Below are positions 1-5,729 of a stretch of DNA of 6,930 bases, piece after piece. The notes beneath the pieces were generated by a model. It saw only the letters and a program-made list of their open reading frames with translations. It was not told the DNA's origin and did not search any database. Source of the stretch: Pseudomonadota bacterium. GTDB lineage: Bacteria > Desulfobacterota > Desulfobaccia > Desulfobaccales > 0-14-0-80-60-11. The position numbers were made by a program, and so were the translations under genes. Numbering within the stretch: the first letter of the stretch is position 1; each line of letters starts with the position of its first letter. The stretch is from the NCBI GenBank assembly GCA_018897875.1, contig JAHIKF010000479.1, forward strand, positions 1-6,930. The letters run 5' to 3'.

Positions 1-2
1 GA

Positions 3-584
3 GAGAAAGCCGGAAGCGCTTTAGATTCAGAGGAAGCCAAAAGTATAGAGGCCGCCTCAAGGCAGCAGCAAATGCTTATCGCCGCCTTGAGAAAGGTGGA
101 GCCGCTGGGAAGGGTGGTAATCCAACTGGAGGATCCCGAACGCCTTCGGGGGACTCCCAATGATATCACTTTGCAAGAGGGGGATAGATTGATAGTTCCC
201 CAGGCACAAAGTACAGTGAATGTTGTGGGTGCGGTCTTTGCCCCCACTGCCCTGGTGTACACTCCTTATAGGACGGTAAAAGAATATCTCACCATGGCCG
301 GGGGCACTACGGATATAGCCGACGACAGAGAAATTTATGTGATTAAAGTCAATGGCGCCGCCGTGAGTCGCAAAGGATTCTCCTGGCTGAGAGCCAGTTG
401 GGACGGGAGTAAATACGGCTACCATCCCGGCGGCATAAGTTCCCTGACTCTCGACCCGGGGGATACTATCGTGGTGCCTGAAAAATTAGAACGAATCGCT
501 TGGCTCAAAAATATCAAGGATATCGCCTCCATTTTAGGGAATATCGCCTTAACCGCTGGGATTGCTTTTGTGGCCCTAAGGTAA
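3..584 (+). CDS. Polysaccharide export outer-membrane protein (OPX/Wza-like, SLBB domain), 3' part
   Basis: The frame is open to the left edge, so the gene begins outside the window; 193 C-terminal residues are visible. Residues about 57-120 (GDRLIVP, then STVNVVGAVFAPTALVY and VKEYLTMAGGTTD) have the alternating strand and glycine pattern of an SLBB repeat, and a second GDTIVVP motif lies at 153-159. The last segment, about 177-192, is a hydrophobic helix. This matches the known architecture of OPX proteins, which form the outer-membrane exit for capsule or exopolysaccharide, with the C-terminal helix crossing the outer membrane. An internal ATG at 72 is not the start, because in-frame coding sequence continues upstream of it (for example ALDSEEAKSIEAASRQQQ). 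A beta-barrel protein gene follows on the same strand. The family call is firm; the exported polymer cannot be read from here. A diverged duplicate of the last 23 codons lies directly downstream. Confidence 0.85.
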   Translation, partial: EKAGSALDSEEAKSIEAASRQQQMLIAALRKVEPLGRVVIQLEDPERLRGTPNDITLQEGDRLIVPQAQSTVNVVGAVFAPTALVYTPYRTVKEYLTMAGGTTDIADDREIYVIKVNGAAVSRKGFSWLRASWDGSKYGYHPGGISSLTLDPGDTIVVPEKLERIAWLKNIKDIASILGNIALTAGIAFVALR

Positions 585-585
585 G

Positions 586-672
586 GTGTTTGAGGAGGAG
601 ATCAAAGACATCGCCACCATTCTCGGCCAGTTCGACTTGAAGACCGGCGTGGTTTGCGGAGCCCTCAAATGA
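586..672 (+). pseudogene. Remnant copy of the export protein's C-terminal tail
   Basis: This short frame opens with GTG one base after the export gene's TAA and ends with TGA at 670-672. Its 23 codons from 601 read IKDIATILG...LK.G....AL and then stop. They align without gaps to codons 513-581 of the export gene, IKDIASILG...LT.G....AL and stop: 12 of 23 residues are identical, 45 of 72 bases match, and many mismatches are silent third positions. The offset is 88 bases, so the copy lies in a different frame. Homology is not visible upstream of 601. I read it as the leftover 3' end of a paralogous export gene. It could still be translated as a 28-residue peptide coupled to the previous stop, but I see no reason to assign a function. 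Its stop overlaps an ATG at 669 in the frame of the next gene. Confidence 0.5.
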
Positions 673-677
673 ACTGC

Positions 678-682
678 GAAGG
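678..682 (+). promoter_or_regulatory. Ribosome binding site of the beta-barrel gene
   Basis: GAAGG lies 7 bases before the ATG at 690. This favours 690 over the in-frame alternatives ATG 669 and TTG 654, and it gives the protein a compact signal peptide beginning MRLLAIS. Confidence 0.45.
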
Positions 683-689
683 CGGCAAA

Positions 690-1629
690 ATGCGCCTGCT
701 GGCGATATCTTTGATAATCGTAACTTCCCTTGGAGTTTGGGGGGCTAAACAGCCGGCTCTTGCTAGAGTTGATGCCACGGGGCTTACGGGTAAAAATGGC
801 TTTTTAACGGGTCCAGACAGAGTCTTTTGGATCACGACGTTTACCTGGAGCGCCATCAGCCTCGCGGCCATTGCTTACTACGCCTATAAAAATAGCCCCG
901 CCCAAAGGGCCAAAGGGTATCCAGAAGAATTGGGGCCGGGCGAGTGGTACCTTGCCCTCTACACCGGCCTGTCCTATCTGCCTTCGGCGGACTGGAAGTT
1001 TGCCAGCAATTTCCCCCCCCCCTTTATCACCGTTGACTGGACTCCCCTTAGGAGGTTCGGCTCAGTATGCGGGCAGGACCGCCAAAAATATCCAATATCA
1101 ACCAGGTATACTTGGAGGAATAAAATTCGGGCGGTATCTTGATGCCTACCCCTGGTTGGGTTGGGAAATGGAGACCAGTTTCTCTCGCAATAGGATCCGT
1201 GGGGACCAGGGGCACATATCGCCTCCCGTACCGGGAGGTCCAGCTAATCTGGTGGGCGGATCTGATTGGTTTATGATCTGGGCCCTGCAAACCAATCTGT
1301 TAGCGCGCTACGGCTTCCTTAAAGATAAGGAGGTCACCTTCGGGCGCTTGCAACCATATGTGGGGATTGGCCCAGGTCTTGAAATAATCTATGGCAGATG
1401 GGACTCGGCAAAAAACTTGGCCATCGAAACCATGGCCGGTGTCCGTTACATGTTCACCCCAAAGATCGCAGTCTTTTGTGAATACAAGTTCAGTTATCAG
1501 TTTGCGGTGGAATACCAGGATTTCATCGCGGCTAAATATGGCCATGGCGGGACCCTGACCTTCGATGTCCCGCATCACCGGTTTGTCATCGGCGTTTCCT
1601 ATCATTTCAAAAATCTTTATGGGAATTAA
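690..1629 (+). CDS. Outer-membrane beta-barrel protein, frameshifted at a C10 run
   Basis: The gene is in two frames. The first reads from ATG 690 and would end at 1142; the second is open through the C run and ends at 1629. Before the run only the first frame looks like protein (GEWYLALYTGLSYLPSADWKF), and after it only the second does (ILGGIKFGRYLDAYPWLGWEMETSF). Removing one C joins them into a 312-residue product. The start has a signal peptide (hydrophobic residues 3-18, likely cleavage after ALA at 25) and then an unusual hydrophobic helix at about 45-66. The remainder has alternating aromatic beta strands, with YVGIGPGLEIIYG, ETMAGVRYMFTPKIAVFCEYKFSY and a final HHRFVIGVSYHF strand, typical of small OmpA- or OmpW-like barrels. 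I do not recognise the precise family. Its position behind an export gene suggests a surface role, but that is inference. As sequenced it would be truncated unless the run is a sequencing error or varies in length. Confidence 0.65.
1013..1022 (+). repeat. C10 homopolymer at the frameshift point
   Basis: Ten consecutive C fall exactly where the coding frame of the beta-barrel gene switches. Nine (or twelve) would restore it. Such a run is prone both to sequencing or assembly error and to replication slippage. Confidence 0.9.
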
Positions 1630-1698
1630 GGCTGGCGTTGCTGCCGAAAACTACCGCGGGAGGATGGGGTCACTCCCCTGTGCGTCCGGGGCGCCAGA

Positions 1699-2388
1699 CT
1701 ACTTCAGGGGCGGCGGACTATCGGGTTTTCCAGGATGTTGTTCCCCGCTATACTTTACAAAATTCTCGCACACATTCCGGACGAAATCCCGGGTTTCTCT
1801 TATGGGGGGGACATCTTGATGCTGGTCCACCCGCTTCGGGCCGGCGTTATAAGCGGCCAAGGCCAGGGGCAAACGATAATTGAATTTTTCCAAGAGCATC
1901 TTCAGATAGCGCGTGCCGGCCCAAACATTTTCTTGCGCATCATAGGGGTTAACCACCTGCAAATCGTCAGCCGTGCCCGGCATTAATTGCATCAGTCCCT
2001 GAGCCCCCTTGGGAGAAGTGGCGGCGGGATTGAAGTTGGATTCCACCCGGATGACCGCCTTAATCAATGAGGCCGGAAGATTATGGCGTTGGGACACTTC
2101 CTGAATCAGGGGTTCCAATTCGCCGGGAGAGGGTCGAGGCCGGCCTGAGGGGTGCGGGGGTTGGTTGCGGCGAGAAAGCCGAGTAACTGATGGTTTGTGG
2201 CTCGGGCGATTGGCAAAATAGTAGTAAATGACCCCATCTTTGCAGACCCGCACGAAGGGTGCCGCCGAGGCTGGTGCAATAGAGCCTATCACGAGTAATG
2301 GCAAGAGGAGCGCTACCGATACAAGGCCCGACAGCCCTGCTGGGCGGGAAAAAATCCTCCCAAGCCTCATCCTTGCTGAATTAATCAT
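1699..2388 (-). CDS. Secreted lytic transglycosylase, SLT/GH23 family
   Basis: It cleaves the MurNAc-GlcNAc bond of peptidoglycan with formation of 1,6-anhydro-muramic acid, in the periplasm. Numbered from the ATG at 2388 (229 residues), there is a signal peptide with a hydrophobic core at about 20-38 and likely cleavage after ASA at 42. Next comes a short segment, FVRVCKDGVIYYYFANRP, resembling the DUF4124-type module often placed before SLT domains, and a proline-rich linker. The SLT domain occupies about 90-210: catalytic Glu116 in RVESNF, GLMQLMPGTA at 131-140, AAYNAGP at 178-184 and RETRDFV at 197-203. The last motif has Phe where Tyr is usual. A proline-rich tail follows. A GTG at 2394 is an alternative start; neither start has a strong ribosome site. 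It converges with the barrel gene and lies downstream of the heptose operon, separated from it by 275 bases. The family is certain; a link to polysaccharide export through the cell wall is only suggested by position. Confidence 0.88.
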   Translation of the reverse strand: MINSARMRLGRIFSRPAGLSGLVSVALLLPLLVIGSIAPASAAPFVRVCKDGVIYYYFANRPSHKPSVTRLSRRNQPPHPSGRPRPSPGELEPLIQEVSQRHNLPASLIKAVIRVESNFNPAATSPKGAQGLMQLMPGTADDLQVVNPYDAQENVWAGTRYLKMLLEKFNYRLPLALAAYNAGPKRVDQHQDVPPIRETRDFVRNVCENFVKYSGEQHPGKPDSPPPLK

Positions 2389-2663
2389 GCCCACTGTCCA
2401 AGTTTAAGGTGTTTTATAGAGAACGATTAGCAAATAAGCTCGATCCCGTCAAGGCGAATATAACGTTATCCTAGTCGGGGTTGATCTGCCCGAGACTTGG
2501 TTTACCTTATATGCTCGGAGTGCTGGACCTCTGGAGATCCCCCCGGGATATAATACCGTTTTCGGTTTTCAGTTTTCTGTTAAAAAGATTGTTAATATCA
2601 ATAGGTTAGCGAGCGAGTTTGCTGCATTTGAATGAGAACTTGATATAAGACCAAGCGGCCCGG
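2389..2663. other. Intergenic region between transaldolase and transglycosylase genes
   Basis: I find no supportable gene in these 275 bases, which are more AT-rich than their surroundings. They contain a perfect 10-base palindrome ATAACGTTAT (2460-2469), a small inverted repeat ATCCC-CCC-GGGAT (2537-2549) touching a TATAAT hexamer on the plus strand (2549-2554), and three tandem GTTTTCN units (2558-2578). On the minus strand TATAAA (2418-2413) is well placed to be a -10 element for the transglycosylase, about 25 bases before its start, but no convincing -35 hexamer accompanies it. I see no intrinsic terminator after the transaldolase gene. Confidence 0.5.
2558..2578 (+). repeat. Three tandem heptamers GTTTTCN
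   Basis: The units are GTTTTCG, GTTTTCA and GTTTTCT with no gaps; a partial GTTAAAA follows. On the minus strand, the coding strand of the flanking genes, they read as GAAAAC repeats. The function is unknown. Confidence 0.6.
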
Positions 2664-3380
2664 TTAGAGATTGTATCCCGCCTGTTGACCATCGTTATAG
2701 AACATCTTGACTGTATCCAGGGAAAACTCGTGGAGATCCTTGCCCACCAGAGACAGCTTTTTCAGGACGCCGTTGGTTACCGTGATAATGTGGCAGCCGA
2801 CTGCATCGGCCTGAAAGATATTGAGCAATTCCCTGGGGCTGGCCCAAATGAGCTCCAAGTTGGGATGAGGGCGCAGAATTTCCACTGCCTCAGCCATATG
2901 AGGCACAGGATCCCGGCCGGTATCAGCGACGCGCCCCGCGAAGACCGAGATGAAGGACGCAGGACCCCCGGCGAGAGCGGCCGCCGCCTCCCGTACCTGC
3001 TCCAGAGTCATCAGGGCTGTCACGTTAAGCTTCACGCCCGCCCGGGCCAATTTACGCAGCAAGTCGTAAGAAGGTTGTTTTTTCGTGTTCATCACCGGAA
3101 TCTTAACATTGACATTGTTGCCCCATGAGGATATTGTCAGGGCCTGTCTTTCCATGTCGTCAAATTCATCGGCAAAGACTTCAAAGGAGATCGGCCGGTC
3201 CGGGATCGCCTTGATAATCTCTTGGGCAAAGGCGCGATAATCATTGACCGCAGCCTGCCGCATCAGGGTGGGATTGGTGGTAAAGCCCTTGATCAGAGAA
3301 TTGGCATACATTTCCAACATGCCGGCCTTGTCAGCCCCGTCTGCGAAGATCTTGACGGATAAATCCGAAACTCTCTTCAT
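2664..3380 (-). CDS. Small transaldolase (fructose-6-phosphate aldolase/transaldolase family)
   Basis: This 238-residue protein has the length of the small transaldolase/FSA class rather than the 310-340-residue classical TalB class. Visible landmarks are KIFADGAD near the N terminus (10-17), GFTTNPTLM at 32-40 (the TTNPS/T motif of the family), and Lys93 in NVKIPVMNT, which matches the Schiff-base lysine in the VKVP/VKIP strand. LNVTALM at 118-124 and FISVFAGRVADTG at 143-155 are further family-like strands. Transaldolases move a dihydroxyacetone unit between sugar phosphates; FSA-type members perform the simple aldol reaction. As the last gene of a heptose-type operon it probably supplies or reshapes the ketose phosphate, with sedoheptulose 7-phosphate as the natural guess. 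The substrate is inference. The frame stays open upstream to 3488, but those residues look unlike the family and overlap the preceding gene, and AGGAG supports 3380. Confidence 0.85.
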   Translation of the reverse strand: MKRVSDLSVKIFADGADKAGMLEMYANSLIKGFTTNPTLMRQAAVNDYRAFAQEIIKAIPDRPISFEVFADEFDDMERQALTISSWGNNVNVKIPVMNTKKQPSYDLLRKLARAGVKLNVTALMTLEQVREAAAALAGGPASFISVFAGRVADTGRDPVPHMAEAVEILRPHPNLELIWASPRELLNIFQADAVGCHIITVTNGVLKKLSLVGKDLHEFSLDTVKMFYNDGQQAGYNL

Positions 3381-3390
3381 TATTATCTGA

Positions 3391-3396
3391 TCTCCT
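3391..3396 (-). promoter_or_regulatory. Ribosome binding site of the transaldolase gene
   Basis: Minus-strand AGGAGA lies 10 bases before the ATG at 3380, within the 62-base gap after the phosphatase gene. It decides the start against the longer open frame reaching 3488. Confidence 0.6.
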
Positions 3397-3442
3397 AATT
3401 GTTGATCTTTTGAAAAATAACGGGATATTGCTGAGACCATGG

Positions 3443-4009
3443 TTACTGACTGACCTGAATCGCTGGTCGATGCGCGCTTAAAATCCACTCGACGGCTTCA
3501 CTCAATGAGGCGGCCTGAAAATCCGGCCGGCACCGCTTCGCTTCCCGAGGGGCGGCATTAATCAGGACGGCTTTACACCCCGCTTTCTGGCCGGCTTCGA
3601 TGTCGGTGGCGCGATCCCCAATGATGAAACTCCCGATAATGTCGATCCCCCAGGCGCCGGCCGCTTCCAAGAGCAACCCGGGCTTAGGCTTCCGACAGGC
3701 GCACTGGTCCTGGCTATCGTGGTAGCAGACCCGAATCTCATCAACGGTTATGTGGCGGCGCAACTTTGCATTGATGGCCTCGACTACCGTCCGTGACTGC
3801 GTACCTCGCGCCACATCCGGCTGGTTGCTCACCACAATCAGCAGGAAGCCCGCCTCCCGCAGAGCCTGGCATGCTTCTGAGACTCCGGGCAAAACTTCCA
3901 TCTCTTCCGAGCTGGCGGGGGGATGAGTCTTCCCGTCCTCGTGGACATAGGTTCGGTTCAGCACCCCGTCACGATCCAAAAAGACTGCCCTTTTCATCCT
4001 TCGCATCAT
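3443..4009 (-). CDS. gmhB: HAD-family phosphatase, heptose-bisphosphate type (GmhB-like) with zinc loop
   Basis: GmhB removes the 7-phosphate from D-glycero-D-manno-heptose 1,7-bisphosphate in the cytoplasm. Numbered from the ATG at 4009 (188 residues), the HAD motifs are in order: FLDRDGVLN with nucleophile Asp12 and acid/base Asp14, VVSNQPD with Ser61, Lys in RKPKPG at 106-111, and GDRATD at 131-136. A zinc site is visible as Cys95-x-His97-x5-Cys103-x-Cys105. That spacing is the short form known from the HisB phosphatase domain; E. coli GmhB has a much longer loop. Histidinol phosphatase is therefore an alternative, but the kinase, isomerase and transaldolase neighbours favour a heptose role. 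The start at 4009 gives an ATGA overlap with the isomerase stop; the frame is open to an ATG at 4024, and ATG 3997 also lies in frame. The length is usual for the family. Confidence 0.82.
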   Translation of the reverse strand: MMRRMKRAVFLDRDGVLNRTYVHEDGKTHPPASSEEMEVLPGVSEACQALREAGFLLIVVSNQPDVARGTQSRTVVEAINAKLRRHITVDEIRVCYHDSQDQCACRKPKPGLLLEAAGAWGIDIIGSFIIGDRATDIEAGQKAGCKAVLINAAPREAKRCRPDFQAASLSEAVEWILSAHRPAIQVSQ

Positions 4010-4602
4010 TTCACGGATTCCCATTTCATTTCGGCAGCCTGGAGGTCGGGATGAGAAACCAGGAGATGCCAGACGACCGCCTGAAAGGATTCCACATGGG
4101 GGGTAACGGTGCTGGGATTAACGGTGGGAATGACTACGCAAGCTTTGGCCACCTGAGCGGTGTAGCCCCCATCACGGCCCACTATGCCGCAGCTGGAGGC
4201 GCCGACTTCCTGAGCATATTCCAGGCACCGCACCAGGTTCATGCTGATCTGATGTTCCCGATTGCCTCCCCCGACCGAAAAGATCAAGAGCATATCGCGG
4301 CTGTTTAAGCGGCTGACCTTGAGCCAGTTGACATAGCTGCTCTCCCAACCGTCATCGTTAATCCGGGCTGTGAGCTCCGAGACATTATCCGTGGGGCTGT
4401 AGGCTTCGATACCGGCGATTTTGCGGAAATCGTTTACGGCATGGGAGGCGTGGCCGGCCCCCCCACCCGAACCCATAATAAAAAGACGGCCTCCCCGGGC
4501 CCGCAGTTCCACCAACTCCTGCACCATCCGGTCAATGACCGCAACATCTAGTTGGGACAAGATCTGGGCCGCTTCCGCCAGGTACTGTTTGGTATAGGGC
4601 AT
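4006..4602 (-). CDS. SIS-domain sugar-phosphate isomerase (GmhA-like)
   Basis: This 198-residue protein is one SIS domain, the length of GmhA, which converts sedoheptulose 7-phosphate to D-glycero-D-manno-heptose 7-phosphate. The phosphate loop is FIMGSGGGAGHASHA (41-55), followed by VNDFRKIAGIEAY and DNVSELTARINDDGW (72-86). A second phosphate-binding strand is FSVGGGNREHQ (108-118), followed by GIVGRDGGYT (139-148). The C-terminal helix carries ESFQAVVWH (171-179). Aligned by eye to E. coli GmhA, His179 matches catalytic His180, but the position of catalytic Glu65 is Asp58. It therefore belongs to a GmhA-like subgroup, and its exact substrate is less sure than its chemistry. The gene starts 2 bases after the epimerase stop, with GAGG overlapping that stop as its ribosome site, and its own stop overlaps the phosphatase start by ATGA. 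Both arrangements indicate translational coupling. Confidence 0.82.
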   Translation of the reverse strand: MPYTKQYLAEAAQILSQLDVAVIDRMVQELVELRARGGRLFIMGSGGGAGHASHAVNDFRKIAGIEAYSPTDNVSELTARINDDGWESSYVNWLKVSRLNSRDMLLIFSVGGGNREHQISMNLVRCLEYAQEVGASSCGIVGRDGGYTAQVAKACVVIPTVNPSTVTPHVESFQAVVWHLLVSHPDLQAAEMKWESVK

Positions 4603-4604
4603 GA

Positions 4605-5729
4605 TTACCTCGCAACAGATTGCACGACACCCTGCTCCGCCATAATGCGTTCGGCCTCAAAAAGATATTCCTCGGTGCCGGACTGGGTATCCAGCCAGGC
4701 AAGATACTGGCGGACATTCTCCTCCACGGGCACCGTGGGTTCCCACCCCAGGGCCCGCATGCGGCTGATGTCGCTCACCGTGTGCCTGGTATCGCCCAGG
4801 CGAAATTCCCCGGGCACTTGGGGTTCCAGGGAACTGCCGCAGGCCTGGAGCATGAGGTGGGCAAAGTCCACAACGGTAATAGCCCGTCCGCCGCCGACGT
4901 TGAAGGTCAACCCATCGGCCGCCGGGCTTTCCAGGACCATAACATTGGCCCGGGCCACATCAGAGACATTGACGTAATCCCGCAACTGCCGCCCGTCTTC
5001 GTAACAGATGGGAGGCAGGCCGGCCCGGAGCCGCAGGGCAAAACGGCGGGCGATGCCGGAGTAGGCGTTGTAAAAGGAGTTGCGGGGCCCCTGGACATAG
5101 GTATAGCGCATGGCCGCAGTGGCGATGTCGTAGCGCCGCCCCAGGTTAAAGGCCAGCAACTCAATGGCATACTTGGAGATGCCATAGGCAGTGTGGGGAT
5201 GGTTGCAGGTGGCTTCATCGATGAGTTGCGGCTCTGCCGGGGCGCCGCATAGGGGGCAGGTGAACTCCCAATCTCCCCGCCGCAACTGTTCCAGGGGCCG
5301 CGGCCCCGGGTAAAAAACGGTTCCTTCACTACCGCATCGGTACTTCCCTTCCCCTGAAACCGCCTGAGAGGAGGCAAAGACGATTTTTTGCACCGGATAC
5401 CGTTTGGGGTCGGCGACGATCAGCTCGAACATCAGGGCGCTGGATTCGGTGTTGGTATGAATAAACTGGCTGAAATCCGGCAGATAATCCTGGTAAGCCG
5501 CCAAGTGGAAGACAAAATCCATGCCTTCCAGGGACCGGGCCAGGTCGGCGCGGTTCGCCACATCACCCTGGATAAACTCGGCCGCCGCCGGAATATAGTC
5601 CGGCTTACCCCGAGGATGGACCCGGGGCTGCAAAGAATCGAGGATGCGAACTTCGTAACCCTTTTCCAGGAGCAGATCGACGGTATGCGACCCGATGAAC
5701 CCGGCTCCCCCGGTGACCAGGACCTTCAT
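4605..5729 (-). CDS. NAD-dependent sugar-nucleotide epimerase/dehydratase (extended SDR) with CPxCG insert
   Basis: The N terminus TGGAGFIGSH (6-15) is the Rossmann NAD-binding loop of extended SDR enzymes. FHLAAYQD (74-81), FASSQAVSGEG (118-128) and the catalytic Tyr182-xxx-Lys186 in YGISK are in the expected order. RYTYVQGPRNSF and GRQLRDYVNVSDVARA (246-261) are typical substrate-domain motifs of NDP-sugar epimerases. Between the Ser and Tyr motifs lies an insert of about 45 residues with Cys132, Cys158-Pro-Leu-Cys161-Gly and Cys175, suggesting a small zinc ribbon. I recall the same type of insert in enzymes annotated as dTDP-L-rhamnose 4-epimerase, so it is a subgroup feature. The product is 374 residues, longer than the usual 310-340 because of the insert and a C-terminal helix. 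ATG 5729 overlaps the kinase stop by one base (TGATG). In this operon it probably epimerises or oxidises the NDP-heptose; the exact reaction cannot be read from sequence. Confidence 0.85.
   Translation of the reverse strand: MKVLVTGGAGFIGSHTVDLLLEKGYEVRILDSLQPRVHPRGKPDYIPAAAEFIQGDVANRADLARSLEGMDFVFHLAAYQDYLPDFSQFIHTNTESSALMFELIVADPKRYPVQKIVFASSQAVSGEGKYRCGSEGTVFYPGPRPLEQLRRGDWEFTCPLCGAPAEPQLIDEATCNHPHTAYGISKYAIELLAFNLGRRYDIATAAMRYTYVQGPRNSFYNAYSGIARRFALRLRAGLPPICYEDGRQLRDYVNVSDVARANVMVLESPAADGLTFNVGGGRAITVVDFAHLMLQACGSSLEPQVPGEFRLGDTRHTVSDISRMRALGWEPTVPVEENVRQYLAWLDTQSGTEEYLFEAERIMAEQGVVQSVAR

Noticed and set aside
1630..1698. Possible bidirectional terminator between the convergent genes (GGGG-TCACT-CCCC, and CTGGCG with CGCCAG)
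   Set aside because: The first stem is only four base pairs without a T run; the second pair is about 50 bases apart. Neither is convincing.
2413..2441. Promoter for the transglycosylase (TATAAA on the minus strand)
   Set aside because: The -10 position is good but no hexamer resembling TTGACA occurs 16-18 bases upstream, so it is mentioned only in the intergenic entry.
3381..3488. Upstream extension of the transaldolase by 36 residues
   Set aside because: The residues are unlike the family, the extension would overlap the phosphatase gene, and AGGAG before the ATG at 3380 supports the shorter protein.
4620..5252. Long plus-strand open frame of 210 codons opposite the epimerase gene
   Set aside because: It is antisense to a clear SDR enzyme, has no recognisable domain, and reflects the GC-rich third positions of the real gene. 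The same applies to the frames opposite or within the kinase, isomerase and phosphatase genes.
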